From assembly GCF_003116585.1 (NCBI RefSeq), contig NZ_QEHM01000003.1, positions 110,916 to 174,915 of the forward strand: a stretch of DNA of 64,000 nucleotides. Reading direction: 5' to 3'. This DNA is from Albibacillus kandeliae. GTDB lineage: Bacteria > Pseudomonadota > Alphaproteobacteria > Rhodobacterales > Rhodobacteraceae. Of this stretch, positions 19,027 to 27,216 are shown in pieces (positions within the stretch are counted from its first letter, which is position 1; every line of letters begins with the position of its first letter). The translations under genes were made by a program, and so were the position numbers. The notes beneath the pieces were generated by a model. It worked only from the letters and a program-made list of their open reading frames with translations, made no database searches and was not told the origin of the DNA.

Positions 19027-20238
19027 ATGACCCTCGTTTCCCAACGGCGCACGGCCCGTCCGCCCCGCATCATGCTCTACAGCCACGACACCTTCGGGTT
19101 GGGGCACCTGCGCCGCTCGCGCGCATTGGCGCAGGCGATCACGCAGGCGGACCCCGCGGCCTCGGCCCTGATCCTGACCGGCTCGCCGGTGGCCGGACGG
19201 TTCGACTTTCCGCGCCGGGTCGACCACGTGCGCCTGCCCGGTGTCACCAAGCGCCGGGACGGCTCCTATGTCAGTCAGACCATGGGCATGGACATCGACG
19301 AGACGACCGAGCTGCGCTCGGCCCTGATCCGCTCGACCGCCGAGCAGTACGACCCCGACGTGCTGATCGTCGACAAGGAGCCCACCGGATTTCGCGGCGA
19401 GCTGATACCGACGCTGGACATGCTGCACGCCGAGGGGCGGACGATGCTGGTGCTGGGCCTGCGCGATGTCCTCGACGAACCCGAGGTGCTGGCGGCCGAG
19501 TGGGAGCGCAAGCACGCCGTCGAAGCGACCGAGCGGTTCTATGACGAGATCTGGGTCTATGGCCCGCGCTCGATCTACGACCCGACCGCCGGTCTGCCGC
19601 TGAGCCCGGCCGTGCGCGCCCGGATGCACTGGACCGGCTACCTGCGGCGCGAGTTGCCCTGCCCGGTCGAACCGCCGGAACAGCCCTATATCCTGATCAC
19701 GCCCGGCGGCGGCGGTGACGGGCAGGCGATGGTCGACCTCGTCCTCTCCGCCTACGAGACCGACCCCGAGCTTGGGCCCCGTGCCATGCTGGTCTACGGC
19801 CCCTTCCTTTCCGGCGAGGTCCGCGCGGAGTTCGAGGTCCGTGTCGCTGCGCTTGGCGGGCGGGTGAGTGCCGTCGGCTTCGAATCGCGGATCGAGAACC
19901 TGTTCGCGGGCGCGCAGGGCGTCGTCTGCATGGGCGGCTACAACACCTTCTGCGAGGTGCTGTCCTTCGACAAGCGCGCGGTGATCGTGCCCCGGACCGT
20001 ACCGCGGCTGGAACAGTGGCTGCGGGCGAGCCAGGCCGAGGACATTGGCCTGATCCGGATGCTGGACGAAACGCGCGACGGCATGACCGTGGCCTCGATG
20101 ATCGCGGCCATCCGCAACCTGCCACACCAGCCGCTGCCCTCCGAGGCCCATTCGGACGAGTTGCTGGGCGGGCTGGACTACGTGACCGATCGGATCAGGG
20201 TGCTGCTCTCGGGACAGGCGGAGCGGGCCGCCGGATGA
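19027..20238 (+). CDS. Glycosyltransferase, GT28/MurG-like
   Basis: Predicted nucleotide-sugar glycosyltransferase of 403 residues with a GT-B fold. The N-terminal domain begins RIMLYSHDTFGLGHLRRSRALA, the MurG-like HxxGHLxR acceptor loop, and the C-terminal donor domain has ILITPGGGGDGQAMV and VVCMGGYNTFCEVLSFDKRAVIVPR. It is distantly paralogous to the enzyme at 23142 (both share an M-x-GYNT motif in the donor domain). ATG 19027 has GGAG five bases upstream; GTG 19021 would overlap that site. It is first gene of a seven-gene run joined by 4-base overlaps. Donor and acceptor unknown. Confidence 0.82.
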   Translation: MTLVSQRRTARPPRIMLYSHDTFGLGHLRRSRALAQAITQADPAASALILTGSPVAGRFDFPRRVDHVRLPGVTKRRDGSYVSQTMGMDIDETTELRSALIRSTAEQYDPDVLIVDKEPTGFRGELIPTLDMLHAEGRTMLVLGLRDVLDEPEVLAAEWERKHAVEATERFYDEIWVYGPRSIYDPTAGLPLSPAVRARMHWTGYLRRELPCPVEPPEQPYILITPGGGGDGQAMVDLVLSAYETDPELGPRAMLVYGPFLSGEVRAEFEVRVAALGGRVSAVGFESRIENLFAGAQGVVCMGGYNTFCEVLSFDKRAVIVPRTVPRLEQWLRASQAEDIGLIRMLDETRDGMTVASMIAAIRNLPHQPLPSEAHSDELLGGLDYVTDRIRVLLSGQAERAAG

Positions 20239-21488
20239 TTCAGGACCGAGCGCCGCTCGCGGTCGTGCTGAAGGGCTGGCCGCGCCTGTCGGAAACCTTC
20301 ATCGCGCAGGAACTGGTGGCGCTGGAGGAGGCCGGGCACCGGTTCGAGCTGTGGTCGCTGCGACACCCGACCGACCGCAAGACCCACCCGCTGCACGACC
20401 GGCTGCACGCGCCGGTGAACTACCTTCCCGAGTATCTCCACGAAGAACCCGAACGGGTCTGGCGCGCACGGGCCGTGGCCCAGCAGCTGCCCGGCTATGC
20501 GCAGGCGCTGGCGCTCTGGCGCGCCGACCTGCGACGTGACACCAGCACCAACCGGGTGCGTCGCTTTGGCCAGGCCTGTGTCCTGGCTGCCGAACTGCCG
20601 CCGGAGGTGCGGGGTATCTACGCCCATTTCCTGCACACGCCCGCCTCGGTCGCGCGCTATGCGGCGGTGATGCGCGGCCTGCCCTGGGCCTTCTCCGCCC
20701 ATGCCAAGGACATCTGGACCTCGCCCGACTGGGAGCTGCGGGAAAAGCTGACAACCGATGCGGGCGGCGCGCGGTTCGGCGCGACCTGCACGGCGCTGAA
20801 CGCCGAGCACCTGCGCGACCTGTCACAGGCGCCCGACCGGATCGACCTTGTCTATCACGGGCTGGACCTGTCGCGCTTTCCCCCGGCCCCGGACCGCCCC
20901 CCGCGCCGTGCCGGTGACCGGATGAACATGCTCTCGGTGGGCCGGCTGGTCGAAAAGAAGGGGTTCGATCGTCTGATCGAGGCGCTGGCCCTGCTGCCCG
21001 CCGGGCTCGACTGGCGCTGGGTGCATATCGGCGGCGGCACGCTGGCCGGCGAGATGGCGGAGCTTGCGCAGGCACGTGGTGTCGCCGACCGGATCGACTG
21101 GCGCGGGGCCTGTGACCAGCCGGACGTGATCGAGGCCATGCGCGACGCCGACCTCTTTGTTCTGCCGAGCCGCGTGGCGCGCGATGGCGACCGGGACGGG
21201 CTGCCCAACGTGCTGATGGAAGCGGCCTCGCAGAAGCTGCCGATCCTGTCGACGCCGGTTTCGGCGATCCCCGAGTTCATCGAGAGTGGCGCGCAGGGCC
21301 TGCTGGTCTCTGACACGCCCGCCGACCTTGCCGATGCGATCCTCCGCGTGGCCGATCACCCGGACGAGGCGCGCCGCATGGCCGAGGCCGCGCACCGTCG
21401 CCTGTACGAGAGTTTCACCATGCAGCCCGGGATCGCACTGTTGGGCGCGCGGCTGAATGCGCTGATCGGCTGCGGAGCCGAGGCATGA
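20235..21488 (+). CDS. Glycosyltransferase family 4 protein
   Basis: Retaining GT-B glycosyltransferase of 417 residues. The N-terminal acceptor domain starts VVLKGWPRLSETFIAQELVALE, the segment typical of GT4 enzymes of exopolysaccharide clusters (colanic acid type). The C-terminal donor domain has LSVGRLVEKKGFDRLIEALA near residues 230-250 and GLPNVLMEAASQKLPILSTPVSAIPE, including the conserved Glu pair. The start ATG overlaps the previous TGA (ATGA at 20235) and the stop overlaps the next start, so translation is probably coupled. Confidence 0.88.
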   Translation: MIQDRAPLAVVLKGWPRLSETFIAQELVALEEAGHRFELWSLRHPTDRKTHPLHDRLHAPVNYLPEYLHEEPERVWRARAVAQQLPGYAQALALWRADLRRDTSTNRVRRFGQACVLAAELPPEVRGIYAHFLHTPASVARYAAVMRGLPWAFSAHAKDIWTSPDWELREKLTTDAGGARFGATCTALNAEHLRDLSQAPDRIDLVYHGLDLSRFPPAPDRPPRRAGDRMNMLSVGRLVEKKGFDRLIEALALLPAGLDWRWVHIGGGTLAGEMAELAQARGVADRIDWRGACDQPDVIEAMRDADLFVLPSRVARDGDRDGLPNVLMEAASQKLPILSTPVSAIPEFIESGAQGLLVSDTPADLADAILRVADHPDEARRMAEAAHRRLYESFTMQPGIALLGARLNALIGCGAEA

Positions 21489-22558
21489 AGCTGGCCTTTT
21501 ACGCCCCGATGAAGCCCCCAGGCCATCCGACGCCCTCGGGCGACCGGGCGATGGCGCGCAACCTGATGCTGGCGCTCGGAGAGCGCGAGACCGTGTCCGA
21601 CCTGCGTCTCTACGATCCTGCGGGCGATGCCGGGGCGCAGGACCGCCTGTTCGAGGCCGCCCGGGACGAGGCCGCTCGGCTGGTCGATGCCCTGACCGGC
21701 GCGCCGCCGCAGGCCTGGGTGACCTATCACAACTACTACAAGGCGCCCGACCTCGTCGGGCCCGCCGTCTGCAAGGCGCTGAACCTGCCATACGTGCTGA
21801 TCGAGGCAACGCGGGCGAAGAGCCGCCTGACCGGCCCATGGGCGCGCTTTGCCTCAGCCGCCGAGGCCGCCAGCGATGCCGCCGACCTGATCTTCTATCT
21901 GACCGAGCAGGACCGGGCCACGTTGGAGCGCGACCGTCCCGCCGGGCAGGACCTGCGCCACCTCCACCCCTTCCTGCCGCTGGAGTCGCTGCCCTCGCCT
22001 GCCGCCGACGCGGGCAGCCAAGCCACCCTGCTGGCCGTGGGCATGATGCGGCAGGGCGACAAGCTCGCCTCCTACCGCGTCATCGCCGAGGTACTGGGCC
22101 TGATCAGCCACCCCGACTGGCGGCTGGAGATCGTCGGCGATGGCGATGCCCGAGACGAAATCGCCGCGCTGATGGCGCCATACGGTGACCGTGTGCGCCA
22201 GCTGGGCCGGCTCGACGGCCCGGATCTGGCCGCCGCCTATGCCCGCGCCGCCGCCTTTGTCTGGCCCGGCGTGAACGAAGCCTATGGCATGGTGTATCTC
22301 GAAGCGCAGGCTGCCGGATTGCCCGTGGTGGCGCAGGACCGCCCCGGGGTGCGCGACGTGCTCGCCACTCCCGGTACTCCGCTGGAGGACGGTGCCCCCG
22401 CGGTCGCCCGGCGGATCGACGCGCTGCTGGCGGACCGCACGGCGCGACAGGCTGAAGGCGAACGCGCCCGCGCCCATGTGGCCGCGCACCACCTGCTGCC
22501 CGCCGCGCGCGAGACCCTGCTGCCCGCGATCCGGGCCCTCGCGGGGGCGACCGCATGA
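21485..22558 (+). CDS. Glycosyltransferase family 4 protein
   Basis: Second GT4-type enzyme, 357 residues. The N-terminal half (MKLAFYAPMKPPGHPTPSGDRAMARNLM) is a GT-B acceptor domain with a GDR-type loop. The donor domain shows ATLLAVGMMRQGDKLASYRVI and the conserved NEAYGMVYLEAQAAGLPVVA, in which the two Glu correspond to the EX7E motif. Residues in the 80-120 region (VTYHNYYKAPDLVGPAVCKAL) point to a soluble cytoplasmic enzyme. ATGA overlaps occur at both ends, with genes at 20235 and 22555. Confidence 0.85.
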   Translation: MKLAFYAPMKPPGHPTPSGDRAMARNLMLALGERETVSDLRLYDPAGDAGAQDRLFEAARDEAARLVDALTGAPPQAWVTYHNYYKAPDLVGPAVCKALNLPYVLIEATRAKSRLTGPWARFASAAEAASDAADLIFYLTEQDRATLERDRPAGQDLRHLHPFLPLESLPSPAADAGSQATLLAVGMMRQGDKLASYRVIAEVLGLISHPDWRLEIVGDGDARDEIAALMAPYGDRVRQLGRLDGPDLAAAYARAAAFVWPGVNEAYGMVYLEAQAAGLPVVAQDRPGVRDVLATPGTPLEDGAPAVARRIDALLADRTARQAEGERARAHVAAHHLLPAARETLLPAIRALAGATA

Positions 22559-23145
22559 TCCGGCTTGCCCTGTTGCGCCACGGTGTGACCCCGTGGAACC
22601 GCGCCCACCGGATCCAGGGCCGCAGCGACATCCCGCTGGATGCCGAGGGCGCCGAGGCCCTCGCCGGGCTTCGCCTGCCCGAGCCGTGGAACCGCGCCGA
22701 GCTGTGGTCGAGCCCTCTGCTGCGGGCCTGCCAGAGCGCCGAACTGCTGACCGGGCAGACGCCGCGTACCGACGAGGCGCTGATCGAGATGAACTGGGGC
22801 GCATGGGAGGGGCTGCACGGCGCCGACCTCTTGGCCGACCCGGAGAGCGGGTTCCGCGATATCGAGAACTGGGGCTGGGATTATCGCCCGCCCGGAGGCG
22901 AGTCCCCGCGCGACCTGTGGATCCGGCTCGAACCCTGGCTTGTGGGGCTGACCGGCGACGCGGTGGCCGTCTGCCACATCGGCGTCATGCGCATCCTGCT
23001 GGCGCGCGCACATGACTGGGAGTTCGACGGCCCCGCCCCCTTCCGCGTCAAGCGCAACCGCCTATTCGTGCTGACGTTCGACGGCAACCGGTTGCGTCCG
23101 GAGGGCGACCCCGTGCGGCTGGTCACGAGGGAGGACGCCGGGTGA
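22555..23145 (+). CDS. Histidine phosphatase family protein (PhoE/GpmB-like)
   Basis: A 196-residue branch-1 histidine phosphatase. The phospho-accepting motif is LLRHGVTPWNRAHRIQG at about residues 6-22. The second catalytic half is AVCHIGVMRILL near residue 143, and MNWGAWEGLHG supplies the conserved Glu region. Embedded between glycosyltransferase genes by ATGA/GTGA overlaps, it probably dephosphorylates a sugar-phosphate or glycan intermediate and is unlikely to act in glycolysis. Substrate inferred from context only. Confidence 0.85.
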   Translation: MIRLALLRHGVTPWNRAHRIQGRSDIPLDAEGAEALAGLRLPEPWNRAELWSSPLLRACQSAELLTGQTPRTDEALIEMNWGAWEGLHGADLLADPESGFRDIENWGWDYRPPGGESPRDLWIRLEPWLVGLTGDAVAVCHIGVMRILLARAHDWEFDGPAPFRVKRNRLFVLTFDGNRLRPEGDPVRLVTREDAG

Positions 23146-24284
23146 AGGTCCTGATCGTCGTCACCCACCTCCTCGGGACGGGGCACCTGTCGCGGGCCCT
23201 GACCCTTGCGCGCGCTTTCGTGGCAGCGGGGCACCGGGCTCGCGTCGTCTCGGGCGGGATGCCTGCGCCGCAGCTCGTCTCGGACGGCATCGAACTGGAG
23301 CAGCTCCCCCCGCTGCGCTCGGACGGGACCGACTTCAGCCGCCTGCTTGACGCCGAGAGCGCCGTCGCCGGCCCCGACCTGCTGACCGCCCGCCGCGATG
23401 CCCTCGCGGTGACGGTGCTGGCGTTTCAGCCCGACATCCTGATCACCGAGCTCTTCCCCTTTGGCCGCCGCATCCTGACCGACGAGTTCCTCGCCCTGCT
23501 GGAGAGCGCCGCAGCGCTGACCAAGCCGCCGCTGGTGCTGTCCTCGGTCCGTGACATCCTTGCCCCGCCGTCCAAGCCCGCGCGCGCCGAACGCGCCGCC
23601 GAGATCCTCGCCAACCTGTACGACGGCGTCCTGGTGCACTCCGACGCCGCGACCATGCCGCTAGAGGCAAGCTGGCCGGTGAGCGAGACTGTCCGGCCTC
23701 TGCTGCGCTACACCGGCTATGTCGCCCCGGCCCCGGCCAAGCCTCACCCCGAGGGGACGGGCACGGGCGAGATCGTGGTCAGCGCGGGCGGCGGTGCCGT
23801 TGGAGAGACCCTGTTCCGCGCCGCCGCGCGGGCCGCCGTAGAGCAGCCCGACCAAACGTGGCGCATCCTCGTGGGCGGTGCCGATCACGGCGCGCTGGTG
23901 GTCGAATTGCGCGCCCTCGTCGAAGGAACGGCGAGCATCGTCGAACCTGCGCGCAGCGACTTCCGGCAGCTGCTGCCGCGCGCCGCGGCCTCGGTCAGCA
24001 TGTGCGGCTACAACACCGCGATCGACCTGCTGATGGCGGGCACCCCGGCGGTACTGGTGCCCTTCGACGCGGGGAACGAGGTGGAACAGGGGCTGAGGGC
24101 GCACTCTCTCGCCCGCCTCCCGGGGTTCAGCGTGCTCGCCTCGGCAGACCTGAGCCCCGATACGCTGCTGCGCGCAGTGGAGCTGGTGCGGCAGGCACCG
24201 CGCCGCCCGGTCGACCTCGGCCAGTTTGACGGCGCGGCGCGATCCGTGGCAATCGCGGTGGACATGGCGGAAGGACGGCAATGA
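23142..24284 (+). CDS. Glycosyltransferase, GT28/MurG-like (second copy)
   Basis: A 380-residue GT-B protein starting with GTG (23142) inside the phosphatase stop. The N terminus MKVLIVVTHLLGTGHLSRALTLARAF has the MurG-like GxGHLxR loop. The C-terminal donor domain has IVVSAGGGAVGETLF, SMCGYNTAIDLLMAGTPAVLVPF and NEVEQGLRAHSLARL, close to UDP-sugar-binding GT28 signatures. It shares its plan with the enzyme at 19027 but is divergent, so the cluster carries two inverting-type transferases. Exact sugars unknown. Confidence 0.83.
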   Translation: MKVLIVVTHLLGTGHLSRALTLARAFVAAGHRARVVSGGMPAPQLVSDGIELEQLPPLRSDGTDFSRLLDAESAVAGPDLLTARRDALAVTVLAFQPDILITELFPFGRRILTDEFLALLESAAALTKPPLVLSSVRDILAPPSKPARAERAAEILANLYDGVLVHSDAATMPLEASWPVSETVRPLLRYTGYVAPAPAKPHPEGTGTGEIVVSAGGGAVGETLFRAAARAAVEQPDQTWRILVGGADHGALVVELRALVEGTASIVEPARSDFRQLLPRAAASVSMCGYNTAIDLLMAGTPAVLVPFDAGNEVEQGLRAHSLARLPGFSVLASADLSPDTLLRAVELVRQAPRRPVDLGQFDGAARSVAIAVDMAEGRQ

Positions 24285-25045
24285 CCCTCGACTGGCAGGC
24301 GCTGGACACCGAACTCGCCCTCTGGCGCGACGCGGGGCTCACGTTGCCGCTGTGGTGGCGCGACGACGACGCGGTGCAAGACACGGCGGCGCTCGACCGG
24401 CTTGGTTCCCTGTCGATCCGGCACGGCCTGCCGGTGCACCTCGCCATCATCCCGGCGGGCGCGCAACCGGGCCTCGCCGCCCCGCTCCGCGCCCACCGGA
24501 TGATCCCCCTCGTGCACGGCTGGGCCCATGCCAACCACGCCCCGGCCGGGGAAAAGAAATCCGAGTTCCGCCCGCACCGCCCGCTGCCCGAACGCCTTGC
24601 CGAGGCGCGCCGGGGCATGGCGCGGCTGACCGAGGTGCTGGGCATGGCCCCGGCACCGCTCTTCGTGCCGCCTTGGAACCGCATCGGAGCCGACATGGCC
24701 GCCGCGCTGCCCGAGGCGGGCTATGCCGCGCTCTCGACCTTCGGCCCGCGCAGCACGCCCGAGGTGGCGCCCGGGGTGCTGGCGGTCAACACCCATCTTG
24801 ATCCCATCGACTGGCACGGCACCCGCTCGCTGCGACCGGCCGCAGACCTCCTCGCTCAGCTCGTCGCCGACCTCTGCGCGCGGCGCGCGGGGCGCCACGA
24901 CAATGGCGAACCCTACGGTCTGCTGACTCACCACCTCGTCCACGACGAGGCGATCTGGGGGTTTGTCGACGCCCTGCTGACACGCCTGATGGACGGCCCC
25001 GTCACGCCTTGGTCGGCCCTGACACTGGAGGACACCCCGCGATGA
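24281..25045 (+). CDS. Polysaccharide-deacetylase-like protein
   Basis: Predicted NodB-fold metal-dependent deacetylase or relative, 254 residues. The metal-ligand candidates are the WWRDDDA aspartates near residue 28 and HGWAHANH near 84-91, and a C-terminal LLTHHLVHD resembles the last His strand. It has no signal peptide, so it should act in the cytosol on a precursor, unlike secreted chitin or peptidoglycan deacetylases. Coupled by ATGA overlaps to the second GT28-like gene and to the methyltransferase. Activity is inferred from fold motifs. Confidence 0.75.
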   Translation: MTLDWQALDTELALWRDAGLTLPLWWRDDDAVQDTAALDRLGSLSIRHGLPVHLAIIPAGAQPGLAAPLRAHRMIPLVHGWAHANHAPAGEKKSEFRPHRPLPERLAEARRGMARLTEVLGMAPAPLFVPPWNRIGADMAAALPEAGYAALSTFGPRSTPEVAPGVLAVNTHLDPIDWHGTRSLRPAADLLAQLVADLCARRAGRHDNGEPYGLLTHHLVHDEAIWGFVDALLTRLMDGPVTPWSALTLEDTPR

Positions 25046-25518
25046 GCCGACTGGACAGCGTTCTGCGCCGCCTGACCGCACAGCGCGACGGCCTGAACTG
25101 GGTCGCCGGACAACTCGGCGACCTCCCCGGCGACATCGGCGAGTACGGCCTCGGCAACGGGCGCACCTACGACCACATCCGCGAGCTGATGCCCGACCGC
25201 ACCATCTGGGTCTTCGACCGCGAGCAGAACTGCCACCCCTCCTGCATTCCGCCCGAAGAGAACTTCCTGCGGGGTGAGGCCGACGCGATGATGGAAATCC
25301 TGATCGCGAAGGGGGTGAAATTCGCCCTCGCCCACTACGACTTCGGCCACGGGGTAAACGCCGTCGACTGGGCCGAATCCGCGCGCCTCTCGCCGCTGAT
25401 CGCGAAACTCATGGTGCCGGGCGGCCTGCTGGTCTCGGGCCAGCCGCTGGTCGGCTTCACCGAGATCGTCGGCCCGCCCGGCATCCCCTCGCAACGCTAC
25501 ATGTTCTACCGCGCCTGA
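25042..25518 (+). CDS. Small class I SAM-dependent methyltransferase, paralogue of 9002-9487
   Basis: A 158-residue protein aligning end to end with the methyltransferase at 9002-9487. The N terminus MSRLDSVLRRLTAQRDGLNW is followed by IGEYGLGNGRTYDHIRELM, the SAM motif I, then IWVFDREQNCHPSCIPPEE and LMVPGGLLVSGQPL. ATG 25042 overlaps the deacetylase stop (ATGA), which fixes the start over upstream open frame. As the last gene of the coupled run it may add a methyl group to the glycan or a lipid precursor. Substrate unknown. Confidence 0.8.
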   Translation: MSRLDSVLRRLTAQRDGLNWVAGQLGDLPGDIGEYGLGNGRTYDHIRELMPDRTIWVFDREQNCHPSCIPPEENFLRGEADAMMEILIAKGVKFALAHYDFGHGVNAVDWAESARLSPLIAKLMVPGGLLVSGQPLVGFTEIVGPPGIPSQRYMFYRA

Positions 25519-25541
25519 GGGGGCGCGAATTTGAGGTTCCC

Positions 25542-26231
25542 ATGACCCCGACACGCTACGCCATCTACTACGTCCCCGACGAGGGCGCGGACTGGGCGCG
25601 CTTCTGCACCTCCTGGCTCGGCTGGGACATGATAGCCGCCGCCCCCGCGCCGCATCCGGAGCTGTCCGGCCTGCCGCTGCCGGTCGAGGAGATCACCAAG
25701 ACCCCGCGCAAGTACGGGCTGCACGCAACGCTGAAACCGCCGTTCCGGCTGGCCGAAGGGCAGGACGCGGCGGCCTTGGAGACGGCCTGCGCCACGATGG
25801 CGGCGGGTCTCTCGCCCTTCGACCTCGACGGCCTGTCGCTTCAGCGCCTCGGCAGCTTTCTCGCGCTGCAGATCGAGGGGGACGCGGCCCCGATGAACGC
25901 GCTGGCGGCGACCTGCGTCGAGGCGCTCGACGCCTTCCGCGCCCCGGCCCCGCCGGAGGAGCTGGAACGCCGCCGCGCCGCGGGGCTCTCGGCGGCGCAG
26001 GAAGACAACCTCGCGCGCTGGGGCTATCCCTATGTCATGGAGAGCTTCCGCTTCCACGTCACCCTCTCGGGCCGCCTCGGCAAGGGCGATCTCGCCGCCG
26101 TGCAGGCAGCACTGGACCACGCCCTCTCGCCGATGCTGCCCGCCCCGTTCCCCATCCACGACATCGCCCTCGCCGGCGAGGCGCCGGACGGGCGCTTTCA
26201 CCTGATCCGCCGCTTCCCGCTAGGCGGCTGA
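25542..26231 (+). CDS. DUF1045 family 2H phosphoesterase-like protein
   Basis: A 229-residue protein of the DUF1045 family, usually encoded in phosphonate (phn) operons. The two HxTx motifs of the 2H phosphoesterase fold are visible: YGLHATLKPPF near residues 58-68 and FRFHVTLSGRLG near 168-179. Members of the fold act on cyclic phosphate or 2',5' linkages. No phn genes are nearby; it lies 23 bases after the methyltransferase on the same strand and may belong to the glycan unit. Reaction unknown. Confidence 0.85.
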   Translation: MTPTRYAIYYVPDEGADWARFCTSWLGWDMIAAAPAPHPELSGLPLPVEEITKTPRKYGLHATLKPPFRLAEGQDAAALETACATMAAGLSPFDLDGLSLQRLGSFLALQIEGDAAPMNALAATCVEALDAFRAPAPPEELERRRAAGLSAAQEDNLARWGYPYVMESFRFHVTLSGRLGKGDLAAVQAALDHALSPMLPAPFPIHDIALAGEAPDGRFHLIRRFPLGG

Positions 26232-26257
26232 CCCCACCTGATCGAAAGGACCACCCA

Positions 26258-27022
26258 ATGACCCTCTCGGAAAAGACCGTCATCATCACCGGCGCCAGCC
26301 GCGGGATCGGCGCCGCCACGGCGCGCCACTTCGCCGAGGCCGGGGCCCGCGTGGTCCTCGCGGCCCGCGGTGCAACCGCGATCGAAGCCATCGCCGACGA
26401 GATCAACGCGGCCGGCGGCCGGGCCCTTGCCGTGCCTTGCGACGTGGCCGACTGGGCCTCGGTCTCGGCCCTTGTCGCGCGCACGCGCGAGGCCTTTGCC
26501 ACGGTGGATGTCCTGATCAACAACGCCGGGGTGATCGAACCCATTGCTCGCCTCGACGAGAGCGATCCGGCCGAATGGGGCAAGGTCGTCGACATCAACC
26601 TCAAGGGCGTCTACCACGGCATTCGCGCCGCACTGCCGGTGATGCTGGGTCAGGGCGGCGGCACCATCATCAACATCAGCTCCGGCGCCGCCACCGGCGC
26701 GCTGGAGGGCTGGAGCCACTACTGCGCCACCAAGGCCGCCGTGCTCTCGCTGACCAGATGCACCGACACCGAGTACCGCGATCACGGCATCCGCGTCATG
26801 GGCCTCAGCCCGGGCACCGTTGCCACCGAGATGCAGGTTCAGATCAAGGCCTCCGGCGTGAACCCGGTCAGCCAGCTCGACTTCTCGGTCCACATCCCGC
26901 CCGAATACGTGGCCAAGGGCCTCGCCTTCCTCTGCACGCCGGGCGGCGATGCCTTCCTCGGCACCGATTTCTCGCTGAAGACCGAGGAAGGGCGCCGGTT
27001 GGCGGGGCTGCCGTCTGCCTGA
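26258..27022 (+). CDS. SDR-family NAD(P)-dependent oxidoreductase
   Basis: Classical short-chain dehydrogenase of 254 residues. The cofactor loop TGASRGIG is at residues 11-18, NNAG near 88-91, the catalytic Ser in NISSGAATG, and Tyr/Lys in HYCATK at about residues 156-161. The protein is soluble. It starts 26 bases after the DUF1045 gene with AGGA upstream and may be the last gene of that transcript, since an inverted repeat follows. Substrate not predictable; 3-oxoacyl or sugar-alcohol reduction are both possible. Confidence 0.87.
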   Translation: MTLSEKTVIITGASRGIGAATARHFAEAGARVVLAARGATAIEAIADEINAAGGRALAVPCDVADWASVSALVARTREAFATVDVLINNAGVIEPIARLDESDPAEWGKVVDINLKGVYHGIRAALPVMLGQGGGTIINISSGAATGALEGWSHYCATKAAVLSLTRCTDTEYRDHGIRVMGLSPGTVATEMQVQIKASGVNPVSQLDFSVHIPPEYVAKGLAFLCTPGGDAFLGTDFSLKTEEGRRLAGLPSA

Positions 27023-27050
27023 GGCCGCGCGCGCCGAGAGGTTCGGGTTC

Positions 27051-27106
27051 GAGTATTTGAAGAGAAAAGATGAACGGAGCAGCCCATCTTTTCTCTGAAA
27101 ATACTC
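27051..27106. repeat. Imperfect 22-base inverted repeat after the SDR gene
   Basis: Left arm 27051-27072 and right arm 27085-27106 pair at 20 of 22 positions across a 12-base spacer. The arms carry GAGTATTTGA and GAGAAAAGATG. A third copy of the same arm, 20 of 22 identical, is at 36656-36677 after an unrelated gene. A dispersed palindromic element, possibly acting as a transcript end. Confidence 0.75.
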
Positions 27107-27216
27107 AATGCGCGCCATGCGCCACCCGTACGACGCGGGGTTCGCTGAACTGCCTCTGGGCAAGGGGCGCCCCGATGCGTATATGCAGCGCTGACCCGAG
27201 CCAGAGAGGTGCCGCC

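Noticed and set aside
19027-20238. Assignment as MurG of peptidoglycan synthesis
   Set aside because: The GxGHLxR loop is shared, but there are no cell-wall neighbours, a second similar enzyme is present, and length and donor motifs differ from MurG.
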